Shown here: one piece after another, positions 6,236-13,276 of the stretch
Numbering within the stretch: position 1 is the first letter of the stretch
How the letters are laid out: the number at the start of each line of letters is the position of its first letter
DNA from: DATARH01 sp050181375
GTDB lineage: Bacteria > Pseudomonadota > Alphaproteobacteria > ATCC43930 > CGMCC-115725
Direction of reading: 5' to 3'
DNA: 14,950 nt
Assembly (NCBI GenBank): GCA_050181375.1
Contig: JBFXDF010000085.1
Span: 1-14,950 of the forward strand
Translations under genes and position numbers: made by a program
Notes under the pieces: model-generated
Told to the model about the DNA's origin: nothing
The model's input: only the letters and a program-made list of their open reading frames with translations
The model's database searches: none

Positions 6236-6264
6236 ATGATGGGTATGATCCAGAGCTGGATCAA
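6236..6264 (-). promoter_or_regulatory. possible internal promoter upstream of hpf
   Basis: Minus strand TTGATC (6259-6264) and CATCAT (6236-6241) with a 17-nt spacer, each 4/6 to consensus. A transcript from here would have a leader of about 45 nt to the GTG start of hpf. Separate growth-phase control of hpf from rpoN would make sense, but this is inference. Confidence 0.33.
6246..6263. repeat. 18-bp palindrome upstream of hpf
   Basis: TGATCCAG and CTGGATCA are perfect inverted 8-mers separated by AG, in the rpoN-hpf gap. The palindrome overlaps the -35 element and spacer of the candidate promoter, so it could be an operator for a dimeric regulator, or a small RNA hairpin. Confidence 0.55.
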
Positions 6265-6279
6265 GCCGCCGCTCCCGCG

Positions 6280-7788
6280 CTAAAGGACCATTTGCTTTTC
6301 ACGACGACGCCGGACCGACGAGGGGATGCGCATCGCCTCGCGGTATTTCGCGACGGTGCGGCGGGATATTTCAATGCCCTCCCGCTGTAGTATCTCGACG
6401 ATCTTCTCATCCGACAGCGTATCGCGCGGCCCCTCGCCGTCGATCAGGCCGCGGATACGGAAACGGACCGCCTTGGCCGAATGGGCGTCGCCCCCGCCCA
6501 ACGCGGGGATTGCCGAGGTGAAAAAGAATTTCAGCTCGAAAACGCCGCGCGGCGTCGCGATGAACTTGTTGCTGGTAACGCGGCTGACGGTGCTTTCATG
6601 CATCCCGATGGCATCGGCGACCTCGCGCAGGATCAGCGGTCGCAGCGCCTGGACACCCTGCGAAAAAAAAGCGTCCTGCCGGCGAACGATCTCGGCCGCG
6701 ACCTTCACGATCGTCATCGCCCGTTGGTGCAGCGACTTGACCAGCCAGTTCGCCGCCTGGAGCCGCTCGGTCAGATACTCGCGCTCCGCCTGATTACGGA
6801 CGCCGCGGCTTACCCGCGTGTAATAGCGGCTGTTGACGAGGACCCGCGGCATGGTCTCGGGGTTCAGCTCGACGAGCCAGCCGCCCTCGGGCTGCGGCGC
6901 CATTAAAATATCGGGGATCATCGACGGCGGCAGCGCCGCGTCAAACGAGTGCCCGGGGCGCGGATCGAGCGATTTGATCTCGGCCACCATCTCGGCGAGA
7001 TCCTCGGCGTCGACTCCGCATATCTGCATCAGCGCCGCGGCGTTGCGGGCGGCGAGGAGCGGCAGGTGATCGAGCAGACAGCGCATCGCCGGATCGAGGC
7101 GGTTCCGATCGCGCAGCTGCAACGCCAGGCATTCCGCGAGATCGCGCGCGAAAACGCCCGGCGGGTCGAATTCCTGGACGCGCCCGAGCACGCGCTCGAC
7201 ATCCGTTCTGGCGCAGCCCAATTCGCGGCTGGCGGTGTCGAGATCGGTACGCAGATACCCCGCCTCGTCGAGCTGTTCGAGGAGATGCGCGGCGATAAAC
7301 CGGTCGACCGGATCGCGAAGGTCGGCGCCGATCTGCTCGCTCAGGTGTTCGCGCAGACTGCGCGGACCGTCGGCCGTGCGCTCGATGGCCGGTTCGCCGT
7401 CACCGCCGGGGCCGGCCCCGTCCCGGCCTCGCCACCGATCGACGTCGCCGCCGTAATCGTGCGTTCCGTCGCCATTTTCCCCCGCTTCCGCCTCCCAGTG
7501 CTCGGCTGCGTCGCCGACGACGTCGCCGACCCCGTGGGCCAGCTGCTCGGGAAGCGCTGACGGAGCGGCGGCCGCGCGCATCGCCTCGTCGGGGCCGGGC
7601 GGTGCGTCATCCCGCTGCGGCTCGCCGGCTTCCAGCAGCGGGTTTTTTTCGATCTCGGCTTCGACGAACTCGCTCAACTCAAGGTTGGACAGCTGCAACA
7701 GCTTTATCGCCTGCTGCAGCTGCGGCGTCATGATCAGAGACTGGCTTTGCCGAAGCTGCAGCCGTTGCGAAAGACCGATCCGGTTCAC
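6280..7788 (-). CDS. rpoN: RNA polymerase sigma-54 factor
   Basis: 502 aa, full length. Sigma-54 directs RNA polymerase to -24/-12 promoters and needs an AAA+ activator. Region I (1-53) has the Gln/Leu-rich activator-interacting sequence RLQLRQSQSLIMTPQLQQAI and LLQLSNLELSEFVE. Region II (about 54-135) is acidic and low-complexity. The core-binding region follows. The HTH contains VADAIGMHESTVSRVTSNKF. The C-terminal RpoN box is SRRTVAKYRE (475-484), with Ser in place of the usual Ala at the first position. Start: a GTG at 7788 with GGAG 7 nt upstream. It begins 24 nt after lptB and is probably co-transcribed with it. Unlike in enterics, kdsD, lptC, lptA and lptB precede it without kdsC. Confidence 0.97.
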   Translation of the reverse strand: MNRIGLSQRLQLRQSQSLIMTPQLQQAIKLLQLSNLELSEFVEAEIEKNPLLEAGEPQRDDAPPGPDEAMRAAAAPSALPEQLAHGVGDVVGDAAEHWEAEAGENGDGTHDYGGDVDRWRGRDGAGPGGDGEPAIERTADGPRSLREHLSEQIGADLRDPVDRFIAAHLLEQLDEAGYLRTDLDTASRELGCARTDVERVLGRVQEFDPPGVFARDLAECLALQLRDRNRLDPAMRCLLDHLPLLAARNAAALMQICGVDAEDLAEMVAEIKSLDPRPGHSFDAALPPSMIPDILMAPQPEGGWLVELNPETMPRVLVNSRYYTRVSRGVRNQAEREYLTERLQAANWLVKSLHQRAMTIVKVAAEIVRRQDAFFSQGVQALRPLILREVADAIGMHESTVSRVTSNKFIATPRGVFELKFFFTSAIPALGGGDAHSAKAVRFRIRGLIDGEGPRDTLSDEKIVEILQREGIEISRRTVAKYREAMRIPSSVRRRREKQMVL

Positions 7789-7812
7789 AAAAAAGCTCCA
7801 TCGGGGCGGCGC

Positions 7813-8646
7813 CTATAGGCTGAACCGCTCCCCGAGGTAAACGCGGCGCACTTCCGCGTCCGAGACGATCTCGTCGGGAGCGCCTTCCATCAAAACCTGT
7901 CCTTCATGCAAAATATAGGCGCGGTCGACGATCCGCAGCGTGTCGCGAACATTGTGATCGGTGATCAACACCCCGATGCCGCGGTCCTTCAGGTGCAGCA
8001 CGAGATCGCGGATGTCGCCGACCGCGATCGGATCGATGCCGGCGAGCGGTTCGTCGAGCAGGATAAAATGCGGCGTGGTCGCGAGCGCGCGCGCGATCTC
8101 GACACGGCGGCGCTCGCCGCCGGACAGCGCGATCGCGGAGGCCCGGCGCAGGTGCTCGATCGAGAATTCGGCCAGCAGCGCATCGAGCATCGCCTCGCGC
8201 TGGTCGGGTTCGGGCTCGGCGATTTCGAGGATGGCTCGGATGTTCTGCTCGACCGTGAGCCCGCGAAAGATTGACGGTTCCTGAGGCAGATAGCCGATGC
8301 CGAGCCGCGCGCGACGATACATCGGAAGATCGGTGATCTCCTGCCCGTCGATCTCGACGCTGCCGGTGTCGGCGGCGATCAAGCCGGTGATGATGTAGAA
8401 GCAGGTCGTCTTGCCGGCGCCGTTTGGACCGAGCAATCCGACCACCTCGCCGCGCTGCACCGACACGCTGACGTCGCGCAACACCGGGCGGCGCTTGAAG
8501 CTCTTGCCGAGACCGTTGCCGGCCAGGCCGCGATTATCCGCGACCAGCCGCGGGCGCTGCTGCAGCCAATCCGGACCGGCATCGCGCGGATGACCCGTTG
8601 CCGGCTCCGGCATTTCCGGCCGCCGCAGCCTCGCGCTGCGCATCAT
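7813..8646 (-). CDS. lptB: LPS export ABC transporter ATP-binding protein LptB
   Basis: The ATPase of the LptB2FG transporter, which extracts LPS from the inner membrane and pushes it along the LptC-LptA bridge; cytoplasmic face. 277 aa from the first ATG. Walker A GPNGAGKT (73-80), Q-loop Gln122 in YLPQEPSIFR, signature LSGGE (174-178), Walker B FILLDEP (194-200), and switch His231 in ITDHNVRDTL are all present, so it should be active. The C-terminal half has the LptB-typical VYLGERFSL ending. The start codon overlaps the lptA stop (ATGA), suggesting translational coupling. The first 40 or so residues, before NGLGKSFKRRPV, are not part of the usual LptB, which starts close to that motif; an ATG at 8613 would shorten the extension only by 11 residues. 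Confidence 0.96.
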   Translation of the reverse strand: MMRSARLRRPEMPEPATGHPRDAGPDWLQQRPRLVADNRGLAGNGLGKSFKRRPVLRDVSVSVQRGEVVGLLGPNGAGKTTCFYIITGLIAADTGSVEIDGQEITDLPMYRRARLGIGYLPQEPSIFRGLTVEQNIRAILEIAEPEPDQREAMLDALLAEFSIEHLRRASAIALSGGERRRVEIARALATTPHFILLDEPLAGIDPIAVGDIRDLVLHLKDRGIGVLITDHNVRDTLRIVDRAYILHEGQVLMEGAPDEIVSDAEVRRVYLGERFSL

Positions 8647-9740
8647 GGCAGCTTGCCGTGGCCGGCGGGCGCCGCGCCGGGCTTGGCCTGATCGCGGACA
8701 AACAAGCCCTGAACCCGCTGCTTGCCGTCGCCCGATCCGGCGTCCGGCATCATGCGGGCAATATTGTTGTTGAGATCCATCACTCCGCGCTGGCCGCGGA
8801 TCACATTCGAGCCCCGCTGGATGACGACATTGCCGATCAGCGTCGCGATGCCGCTATCGCCGTTGTAGACACCATAATCGCCGCGGCCGGTATTCATTGC
8901 ATCGGTAATGACGACATTGCCCTGCGCATCGACGCGGCTGATCCGCGATTCGCCGTCTTGTCCGCCGCCAATCAAACTGCGCTGCGTTGCCCCGGCGGGC
9001 CCGGTCCGCGGACCGGGCGCCGGCGATGGGGTCCCGGGGGCCGCGCGAGGCGGGCCTTTCGCCTGCTGCGGCGGCGATTTGTGCATATAGGCGGTCAGAA
9101 TGTCGGCCTTGATTGTCTTGGGCGACCGGGTCGCGACCGCGTTGCCGCGCGCCACCGCGATCTGCCTTGTGTCGTACCACTCGAGGCTGTCGCGCGCCGT
9201 CACGACATCGGTCGCGGTGGTCAGCTTCAGATTGTTGCCGGTGACCATTGCAATCCCCTGGTCGACATCGTAGACGGCGCGCTCCCCGGTGACCGTGCTC
9301 GCGTCGTGCTTCAAGACGACGTTCCCGATCGCCTCGACGCGGTATATCTCGGTATTGCCGCCGCCCTCGCCGCTCACGGGCGCCGGCAAACCGCCCTCGG
9401 GCTTGCCCGAGGCGTCGGCATTCGCACCCGCATCGGTTTTCGCGTCGGTTTTGGCGGCGGTCTTTTCGCGATAATGCGCGATCAGCGTGTCGGCGTGCAC
9501 CTCGCTGTTGCCCCGCGCCACGACCGCGTTGCCGCGCGCGATATAAACGCGCTGGCTTTGCTGCCACTCGATCCCCGAATCCGCCTGGATGCTGATCGGC
9601 CCGTCATCGCCGCCTCCTTGCGGTCCGGGAAGCGGGGTCTGCGCCAGGCCCGGATCGAACCGCGAAAGCGAGACCAGCACGGCGACCGCCAAGGCGGTCC
9701 GGCCGATCCTGCTGCGAAGAACGGTACCGCGGTCCGGCAT
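8643..9740 (-). CDS. lptA: LPS transport periplasmic protein LptA, two-module form
   Basis: Periplasmic bridge protein that passes LPS from LptC to LptD. 365 aa, about twice the E. coli protein. The signal peptide is residues 1-34, ending GLAQ. Two OstA modules can be read. Module 1: GIEWQQSQRVYIARGNAV (56-73) through ADTLIAHY, a linker (about 92-128), then YRVEAIGNVVL (133-143) to GIAMVTGN. Module 2: SLEWYDTRQIAVARGNAV (185-202) through ADILTAYM, a Pro/Gly-rich linker (about 222-263), then SRVDAQGNVVI (268-278) to GIATLIGN. Both linkers sit at the equivalent place. The ATG is 1 nt after the lptC stop, and the stop overlaps the lptB start. Alphaproteobacterial LptA proteins are often longer than in enterics, so the doubling may be normal for the lineage. 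Confidence 0.92.
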   Translation of the reverse strand: MPDRGTVLRSRIGRTALAVAVLVSLSRFDPGLAQTPLPGPQGGGDDGPISIQADSGIEWQQSQRVYIARGNAVVARGNSEVHADTLIAHYREKTAAKTDAKTDAGANADASGKPEGGLPAPVSGEGGGNTEIYRVEAIGNVVLKHDASTVTGERAVYDVDQGIAMVTGNNLKLTTATDVVTARDSLEWYDTRQIAVARGNAVATRSPKTIKADILTAYMHKSPPQQAKGPPRAAPGTPSPAPGPRTGPAGATQRSLIGGGQDGESRISRVDAQGNVVITDAMNTGRGDYGVYNGDSGIATLIGNVVIQRGSNVIRGQRGVMDLNNNIARMMPDAGSGDGKQRVQGLFVRDQAKPGAAPAGHGKLP

Positions 9741-9741
9741 G

Positions 9742-10578
9742 TCAGCGCTTTTTCCGGGCCACGCGATCGTTGTGCGATTTCGGGTGGTGGGCGGCGGCTT
9801 TGGCCGGCGTCCGCCCCGAGGAACCCCGCTGGCTTGCCGGCACGACCTGCTTTGCCTCGGCCTCCGTGTGCGACGCGGCTTCGGCCACGGCGGCCGGGAC
9901 GGCAGCAGGCTCGCGTTTCGGTGTGACGTTTTTCGCCGCGTTCAGCAGCATGTCGGCTCTTCCGGTAAAGATGATCGTGTCGCCCTTATCGATAATGCGA
10001 AATCCTTGCGCCTTTATTTCTCCGGCGGGGCCATGCCCGGAAACGGGATCGCTGCCCTCCGCGGCATCCTGCGCGACATTGACCCGCGCGGATTGCGTGA
10101 GGAAGCGGGTGCCGTCCTGATGCGTCACCGTGACATCGCCGAACAGGTCGAGCATGTTAGCCTGCGATTGATAGACGGCGCTGATCGACGTGGCCCAAAC
10201 CTTCGCGCCGCTGCGCAGCTTGATTTCGGCTACCGGGGCCTGCAGCGACATCAGATCCTGGCGATCGGGAATCTGCCGTCCCGAGGCGGCGGTGACGACA
10301 AACGGCCTTCCTTCCCGGTCTATCCCCGAGTAGCGCGGGTTGACCATGCGCAATTCCTGCGCGTCCCGCAAATCGATCGGCGGGAAGCTGAACCGCATTC
10401 GCTCCCAGAGCGGCACGAGGCGCGGCCACATCGCGATCAGCAGCAGCAGCGACACCCCGATCGCCGGCAGGACGCGCTTCAATACCGCGACCCGCCACGT
10501 ATGGCGGCGGTCCACGGCGGCAACGGCGACCGCCCGGCGCGCCGCGCCGACGAATACCGGCAACTTGGCGTGCCGCAT
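9742..10578 (-). CDS. lptC: LPS export protein LptC
   Basis: Bitopic inner-membrane protein that receives LPS from LptB2FG and hands it to LptA. 278 aa from the ATG at 10578. A basic N-terminus is followed by one membrane segment (about 35-52, VLPAIGVSLLLLIAM) and a periplasmic LptC/OstA-like beta-jellyroll (about 70-200; NPRYSGIDREGRPFVVTA, ANMLDLFGDVTVTHQDG, ARVNV, ISAVY, IIFTGRADMLL). The last 60 or so residues are an Ala/Lys/Arg/His-rich tail ending VARKKR, absent from standard LptC (about 190-220 aa). Start: the ATG at 10578 has GAGG 7 nt upstream. An ATG at 10620 and a GTG at 10635 are also in frame, the latter inside the tandem-repeat region that separates it from kdsD. Confidence 0.9.
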   Translation of the reverse strand: MRHAKLPVFVGAARRAVAVAAVDRRHTWRVAVLKRVLPAIGVSLLLLIAMWPRLVPLWERMRFSFPPIDLRDAQELRMVNPRYSGIDREGRPFVVTAASGRQIPDRQDLMSLQAPVAEIKLRSGAKVWATSISAVYQSQANMLDLFGDVTVTHQDGTRFLTQSARVNVAQDAAEGSDPVSGHGPAGEIKAQGFRIIDKGDTIIFTGRADMLLNAAKNVTPKREPAAVPAAVAEAASHTEAEAKQVVPASQRGSSGRTPAKAAAHHPKSHNDRVARKKR

Positions 10579-10631
10579 GTCTCCGCCTCGCGCGGCCGAT
10601 CCGCGGGCGGCCAGCCTCATGCCACCAGCCT

Positions 10632-10704
10632 TCACGCCTTTCGCCTCACGCCGCCATTCTCACGCCACTCCGGCTCACGCCACTCCGGCTCACGCCACTC
10701 CGGC
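10632..10704 (-). repeat. tandem repeat at the kdsD-lptC junction
   Basis: Three perfect 15-bp units (plus strand TCACGCCACTCCGGC at 10660-10674, 10675-10689 and 10690-10704), followed leftwards by two degenerate 14-bp units starting TCACGCC at 10646 and 10632. The first unit read on the minus strand encodes the kdsD ending AGVA-stop, and the next two repeat those codons and the TGA in the same frame. Each unit contains GGAG and GTGA. Confidence 0.93.
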
Positions 10705-11763
10705 GCGCAGGCAGTCATGCATGTGCAGGAACCCGGTCGGGCGTACCGCGTCGTCGACAACGAACAGAGCGGTGATCGCGAAGCGGTTCATCAGCCCCAG
10801 CGCCTCGGCGGCGAGGTGCGACGGCGTCACCGTCTTCGGTTCGACATGCATGATTTCCGCCACTGTACGGGCGAGCAGCCGGTCGTCCATGTGCCGGCGC
10901 AGATCGCCATCGGTGATGACGCCCACGAGGCGGCCCTCGCCATCGGATACGCCGACGCAGCCAAAGCTCTTCGCCGTCATCTCGAGAATCGCTTCCGACA
11001 TTGGCGTCCGCGGCGACACCAGCGGGATCGCGTCGCCCGAATGCATGATGTCGGCGACGCGCAGCAGGCCGCGGCCGAGCCGCCCGCCCGGATGGAACCG
11101 CTGAAAATCGGCCGGAGAGAACCCCTTGCGCTCGAGCAGCGCGATCGCCAGCGCGTCGCCCAGCGCCATCATCATCGTCGTCGAGGTCGTCGGCGCCAAG
11201 CCCATCGGGCACGCCTCGGCCGCTCCCGGCAACAGCAGCACGACATCGGCGGCCTGCGCCAGCGTCGAGTTGCGGCCGGCGGTTATCGCGATCAGCGGGA
11301 TCTCGAACCGGCGCGAATACGCGATAATGTCCGCCAGTTCGTCGCTCTCGCCCGAATTGGACAAGGCGAGGATCGCGTCCTCGGCCCCGATCATGCCGAG
11401 GTCGCCATGGCTGGCTTCCGCGGCATGGACAAACTGCGCTGGCTTGCCGGTCGACGCCAGGGTCGCCGCGATCTTGCGCGCGACATGGCCGCTCTTGCCG
11501 ATCCCCGTCACGATCAACCGGCCGCGCGCCGCCGAGCACAGGTCGAGGGCGTGGCCGAACGCGCCGTCGAGCGCGCGCGCCAGCCGCTCAAGTCCCGCTG
11601 TCTCGGCCCGCAACACGCGGCGCCCGACCTCGATGTCGCGCGCCAGCGGGTCTGCCCCGTCGCCATTGGCGTCGCCGCACGGCAGCGCGATACCGGACAA
11701 CGGGTTCCCGGCGATATTGGTCAACACCGTGTCGAGAGGCGCGGCAAAGCTTTTTTCCCCCAA
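10690..11763 (-). CDS. kdsD: D-arabinose 5-phosphate isomerase (SIS plus two CBS domains)
   Basis: Interconverts ribulose 5-phosphate and arabinose 5-phosphate, the first step of Kdo synthesis for LPS; cytoplasmic. 357 aa from a TTG start. SIS domain (about 70-215): IVTGIGKSGHVARKIAATLA, HAAEASHGDLGMI, LALSNSGESDEL. RFHPGGRLGRGLL follows. The catalytic-type residues known from E. coli KdsD (Lys in GKSG, Glu in AAEASH, Glu in SGESDE, His in FHPGG) are all visible. Two CBS motifs follow: VADIMHSGDAIPLV to GVITDGDLRRHM, and VAEIMHVEPKTVTP to the end. The TTG at 11763 is chosen for AAGGGGA ending about 6 nt upstream; a TTG at 11784 is less supported. The N-terminus is about 40 residues longer than E. 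coli KdsD. kdsC is absent. The stop codon lies in a tandem repeat. Confidence 0.93.
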   Translation of the reverse strand: MGEKSFAAPLDTVLTNIAGNPLSGIALPCGDANGDGADPLARDIEVGRRVLRAETAGLERLARALDGAFGHALDLCSAARGRLIVTGIGKSGHVARKIAATLASTGKPAQFVHAAEASHGDLGMIGAEDAILALSNSGESDELADIIAYSRRFEIPLIAITAGRNSTLAQAADVVLLLPGAAEACPMGLAPTTSTTMMMALGDALAIALLERKGFSPADFQRFHPGGRLGRGLLRVADIMHSGDAIPLVSPRTPMSEAILEMTAKSFGCVGVSDGEGRLVGVITDGDLRRHMDDRLLARTVAEIMHVEPKTVTPSHLAAEALGLMNRFAITALFVVDDAVRPTGFLHMHDCLRAGVA

Positions 11764-11820
11764 ATGACGTCCCCTTGGCCCCAATCAGGATCGGTGCGCG
11801 GCCAAGCCGGCCCCGGGTGT

Positions 11821-12447
11821 CTAATGCGCAAAAATGTCCTGCTCGGGCCAGCCTTCCAGGTCAAGCAAAGCGCGCGCCGGAAGGAATTCGAAGCAGCTCC
11901 GCGCCAGTTCCGCGCGCCCCTCGCGCGCCAGCATCTCATCGAGTCGCGTGCGCAGCGCGTGCAGGTGGAGCACGTCCGACGCGGCATAGCGCAGCTGCTC
12001 CTCGCTGAGCGCCGCCGCCCCCCAATCCGAACTTTGCTGCTCCTTCTTGAGGTCGACGCCGAGCAGGTCCTTGCACAGATCGCGCAGGCCGTGGCGGTCG
12101 GTAAAGGTGCGCACGAGCCGCGACGCGATCTTGGTGCAGTAGAGCGGGTACGGCATCACACCGAGATAATGATAGAGAATCGCGATGTCGAACCGCGCGA
12201 AATGAAACAGCTTCAGAACCCCGGGATCGGCGAGCAGCCGCTTCACGTTCGGCGCGTTGTAGCAGCCGGGGGCGAACTGCACGAGATGCGCGTCGCCGTC
12301 GCCGCGCGACAGCTGCACGAGGCACAGCCGGTCGCGGTGCGGATTGAGGCCCATCGCCTCGGTGTCGATCGCGACCGCATCGCCGAACAGCAGCCCGTCG
12401 GGCAGGTCGCCGTGATGCAGCTGGTAACTCGTCTCGCCTCTCGCCAT
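11821..12447 (-). CDS. rnd: ribonuclease D (DEDDy 3'-5' exonuclease)
   Basis: 208 aa, the short alphaproteobacterial type with only the exonuclease domain and no HRDC domains. It trims 3' ends of tRNA precursors and other small RNAs. The catalytic set is complete: DTE in AVAIDTEAMG (ExoI), FHFARFD (ExoII), and YAASD (ExoIII, Tyr and Asp of the DEDDy class). The family start LHHGDLPDGL lies near the N-terminus. The ATG at 12447 is preferred because it gives the usual length and because the best promoter (12487-12515) would start RNA close to 12480, which would leave an in-frame ATG at 12483 nearly leaderless; neither start has a strong ribosome binding site. It lies between a doxX-like gene and kdsD, 57 nt upstream of the latter, and likely shares their transcript. 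Confidence 0.93.
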   Translation of the reverse strand: MARGETSYQLHHGDLPDGLLFGDAVAIDTEAMGLNPHRDRLCLVQLSRGDGDAHLVQFAPGCYNAPNVKRLLADPGVLKLFHFARFDIAILYHYLGVMPYPLYCTKIASRLVRTFTDRHGLRDLCKDLLGVDLKKEQQSSDWGAAALSEEQLRYAASDVLHLHALRTRLDEMLAREGRAELARSCFEFLPARALLDLEGWPEQDIFAH

Positions 12448-12486
12448 CGTGCCGTCGGCCAGAACTCCGCGCGTAAAGCCCATGGG

Positions 12487-12515
12487 AATATCCACCCCGG
12501 CGGGCGGCGCGTCAA
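12487..12515 (-). promoter_or_regulatory. candidate sigma-70 promoter for rnd and the kdsD-lpt-rpoN cluster
   Basis: Minus strand TTGACG (12510-12515), a 17-nt spacer, then GATATT (12487-12492): 5/6 and 4/6 matches at ideal spacing, in the 71-107 nt gap after the doxX-like gene. If used, it could drive the whole downstream cluster, since no other good promoter is seen between rnd and lptB. Confidence 0.5.
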
Positions 12516-12554
12516 TTCGGCTGGACCAGCGAGGTACTCGCGAGGGGCGGCGCG

Positions 12555-12971
12555 TCAGGCGGACGAGCGCCGTTGGTCGAGGCTCCACACGCCGGCGCCG
12601 ACAAAAGCAAAGTACAGGAAGATAAAGCAATAAAGAATCGCCAGTTCGCCGCCATTGCCTCCCATCGAGATGGGGAAAAAGCCCCGCGGCGCATGCGACA
12701 TGAAATAGGCGAACGCCATCTCGCCGGAAAGCAGAAAGGCGACGGGCCGGGTGAACAGCCCGAGCACGATCAGAACGCCGCCGACCAGCTCCAGGATGCC
12801 GGCCAGTCCGGGAACCAGCGTGAACAGCTCGTACGCCCGCGGGTTGGGTCGCGGCGGAAAATTGAAAATCTTCTGCGTCCCGTGCTCGAGAAACAGCAGC
12901 CCGGTAACGATCCGCAGGATGCTGAGCACTCGCGGTTCCCAAGCCTGCAGCAGGCGCCTCAACGCGGCCAT
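12555..12971 (-). CDS. DoxX family integral membrane protein
   Basis: 138 aa with four predicted membrane segments (numbered from the first of two adjacent ATGs: about 15-33, 54-74, 77-94 and 109-131). Family motifs are LRIVTGLLFLEHGTQKIF in helix 1, PGLAGILELVGGVLIVLGLF in helix 2, GEMAFAYFMSHAPRGFFP, and NGGELAILYCFIFLYFAFVG, the usual DoxX/DUF417-like pattern. Its physiological role is not established; homologues are linked to redox or sulfur metabolism in some bacteria. Start: two ATGs are adjacent (12974 and 12971). GGAGG at 12977-12981 is 2 nt from the first and 5 nt from the second, so the second is preferred. A frame overlapping this gene continues open into rnd but has no family match. 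The gene follows tRNA-Leu with no clear terminator between. Confidence 0.9.
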   Translation of the reverse strand: MAALRRLLQAWEPRVLSILRIVTGLLFLEHGTQKIFNFPPRPNPRAYELFTLVPGLAGILELVGGVLIVLGLFTRPVAFLLSGEMAFAYFMSHAPRGFFPISMGGNGGELAILYCFIFLYFAFVGAGVWSLDQRRSSA

Positions 12972-13059
12972 CATGCCCTCCGGTCGACACGCCGCCGCAC
13001 CCGGGCGCGCCCGCGCGATCCCGTGATCGGGAAGAAGCGGCTTGTTTGAGGAATCCGAA

Positions 13060-13144
13060 TGGTGCGCCCGAGTGGAGTCGAACCACCACTCCTTTCGGAA
13101 CACGGACCTGAACCGTGCGCGTCTGCCAATTCCGCCACGGGCGC
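13060..13144 (-). tRNA. tRNA-Leu (anticodon CAG)
   Basis: 85 nt including an encoded CCA (13060-13062 on the minus strand). The acceptor stem GCGCCCG pairs with CGGGCGC, with discriminator A. The D-arm contains TGGCGGAATTGGCAGACGC. The anticodon stem CACGG/CCGTG closes the loop TTCAGGT, with anticodon CAG reading CUG codons. The long variable arm is typical of class II tRNA-Leu. The T-arm is GTGGTTCGACTCCAC. It reads CUG, the main Leu codon in this GC-rich coding background. Confidence 0.97.
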
Positions 13145-13163
13145 CCAATCGATCGGCCGGGCG

Positions 13164-13192
13164 GAGATAAGCCGAGCCGCCGCGGTTGTCAA
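13164..13192 (-). promoter_or_regulatory. promoter of tRNA-Leu
   Basis: Minus strand TTGACA (13187-13192, perfect -35), a 17-nt spacer, and TATCTC (13164-13169). The GC-rich stretch after the -10 resembles a stringent discriminator, as is common for tRNA genes. It ends 19 nt before the mature tRNA 5' end. It is the strongest promoter match in the window. Confidence 0.75.
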
Positions 13193-13276
13193 CGATCCGC
13201 GACATCGGGCAAGGGCGCCCGCTTCCCTCCGTCGGCGCCGCGCCATACACTGGCGGATACCGAAAAGGAGACCCCG

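Noticed and set aside
9589..12633. An open frame of about 1,000 codons on the plus strand across lptA, lptC, kdsD and rnd
   Set aside because: It is antisense to four certain genes, has no ribosome binding site or recognisable domain, and is Arg/His/Gln-rich as expected for the complement of high-GC3 coding sequence.
12484..13089. N-terminal extension of the RNase D frame back through the doxX-like gene
   Set aside because: The extension runs out of frame with a clear DoxX membrane protein and over tRNA sequence; RNase D homology begins only near 12447.
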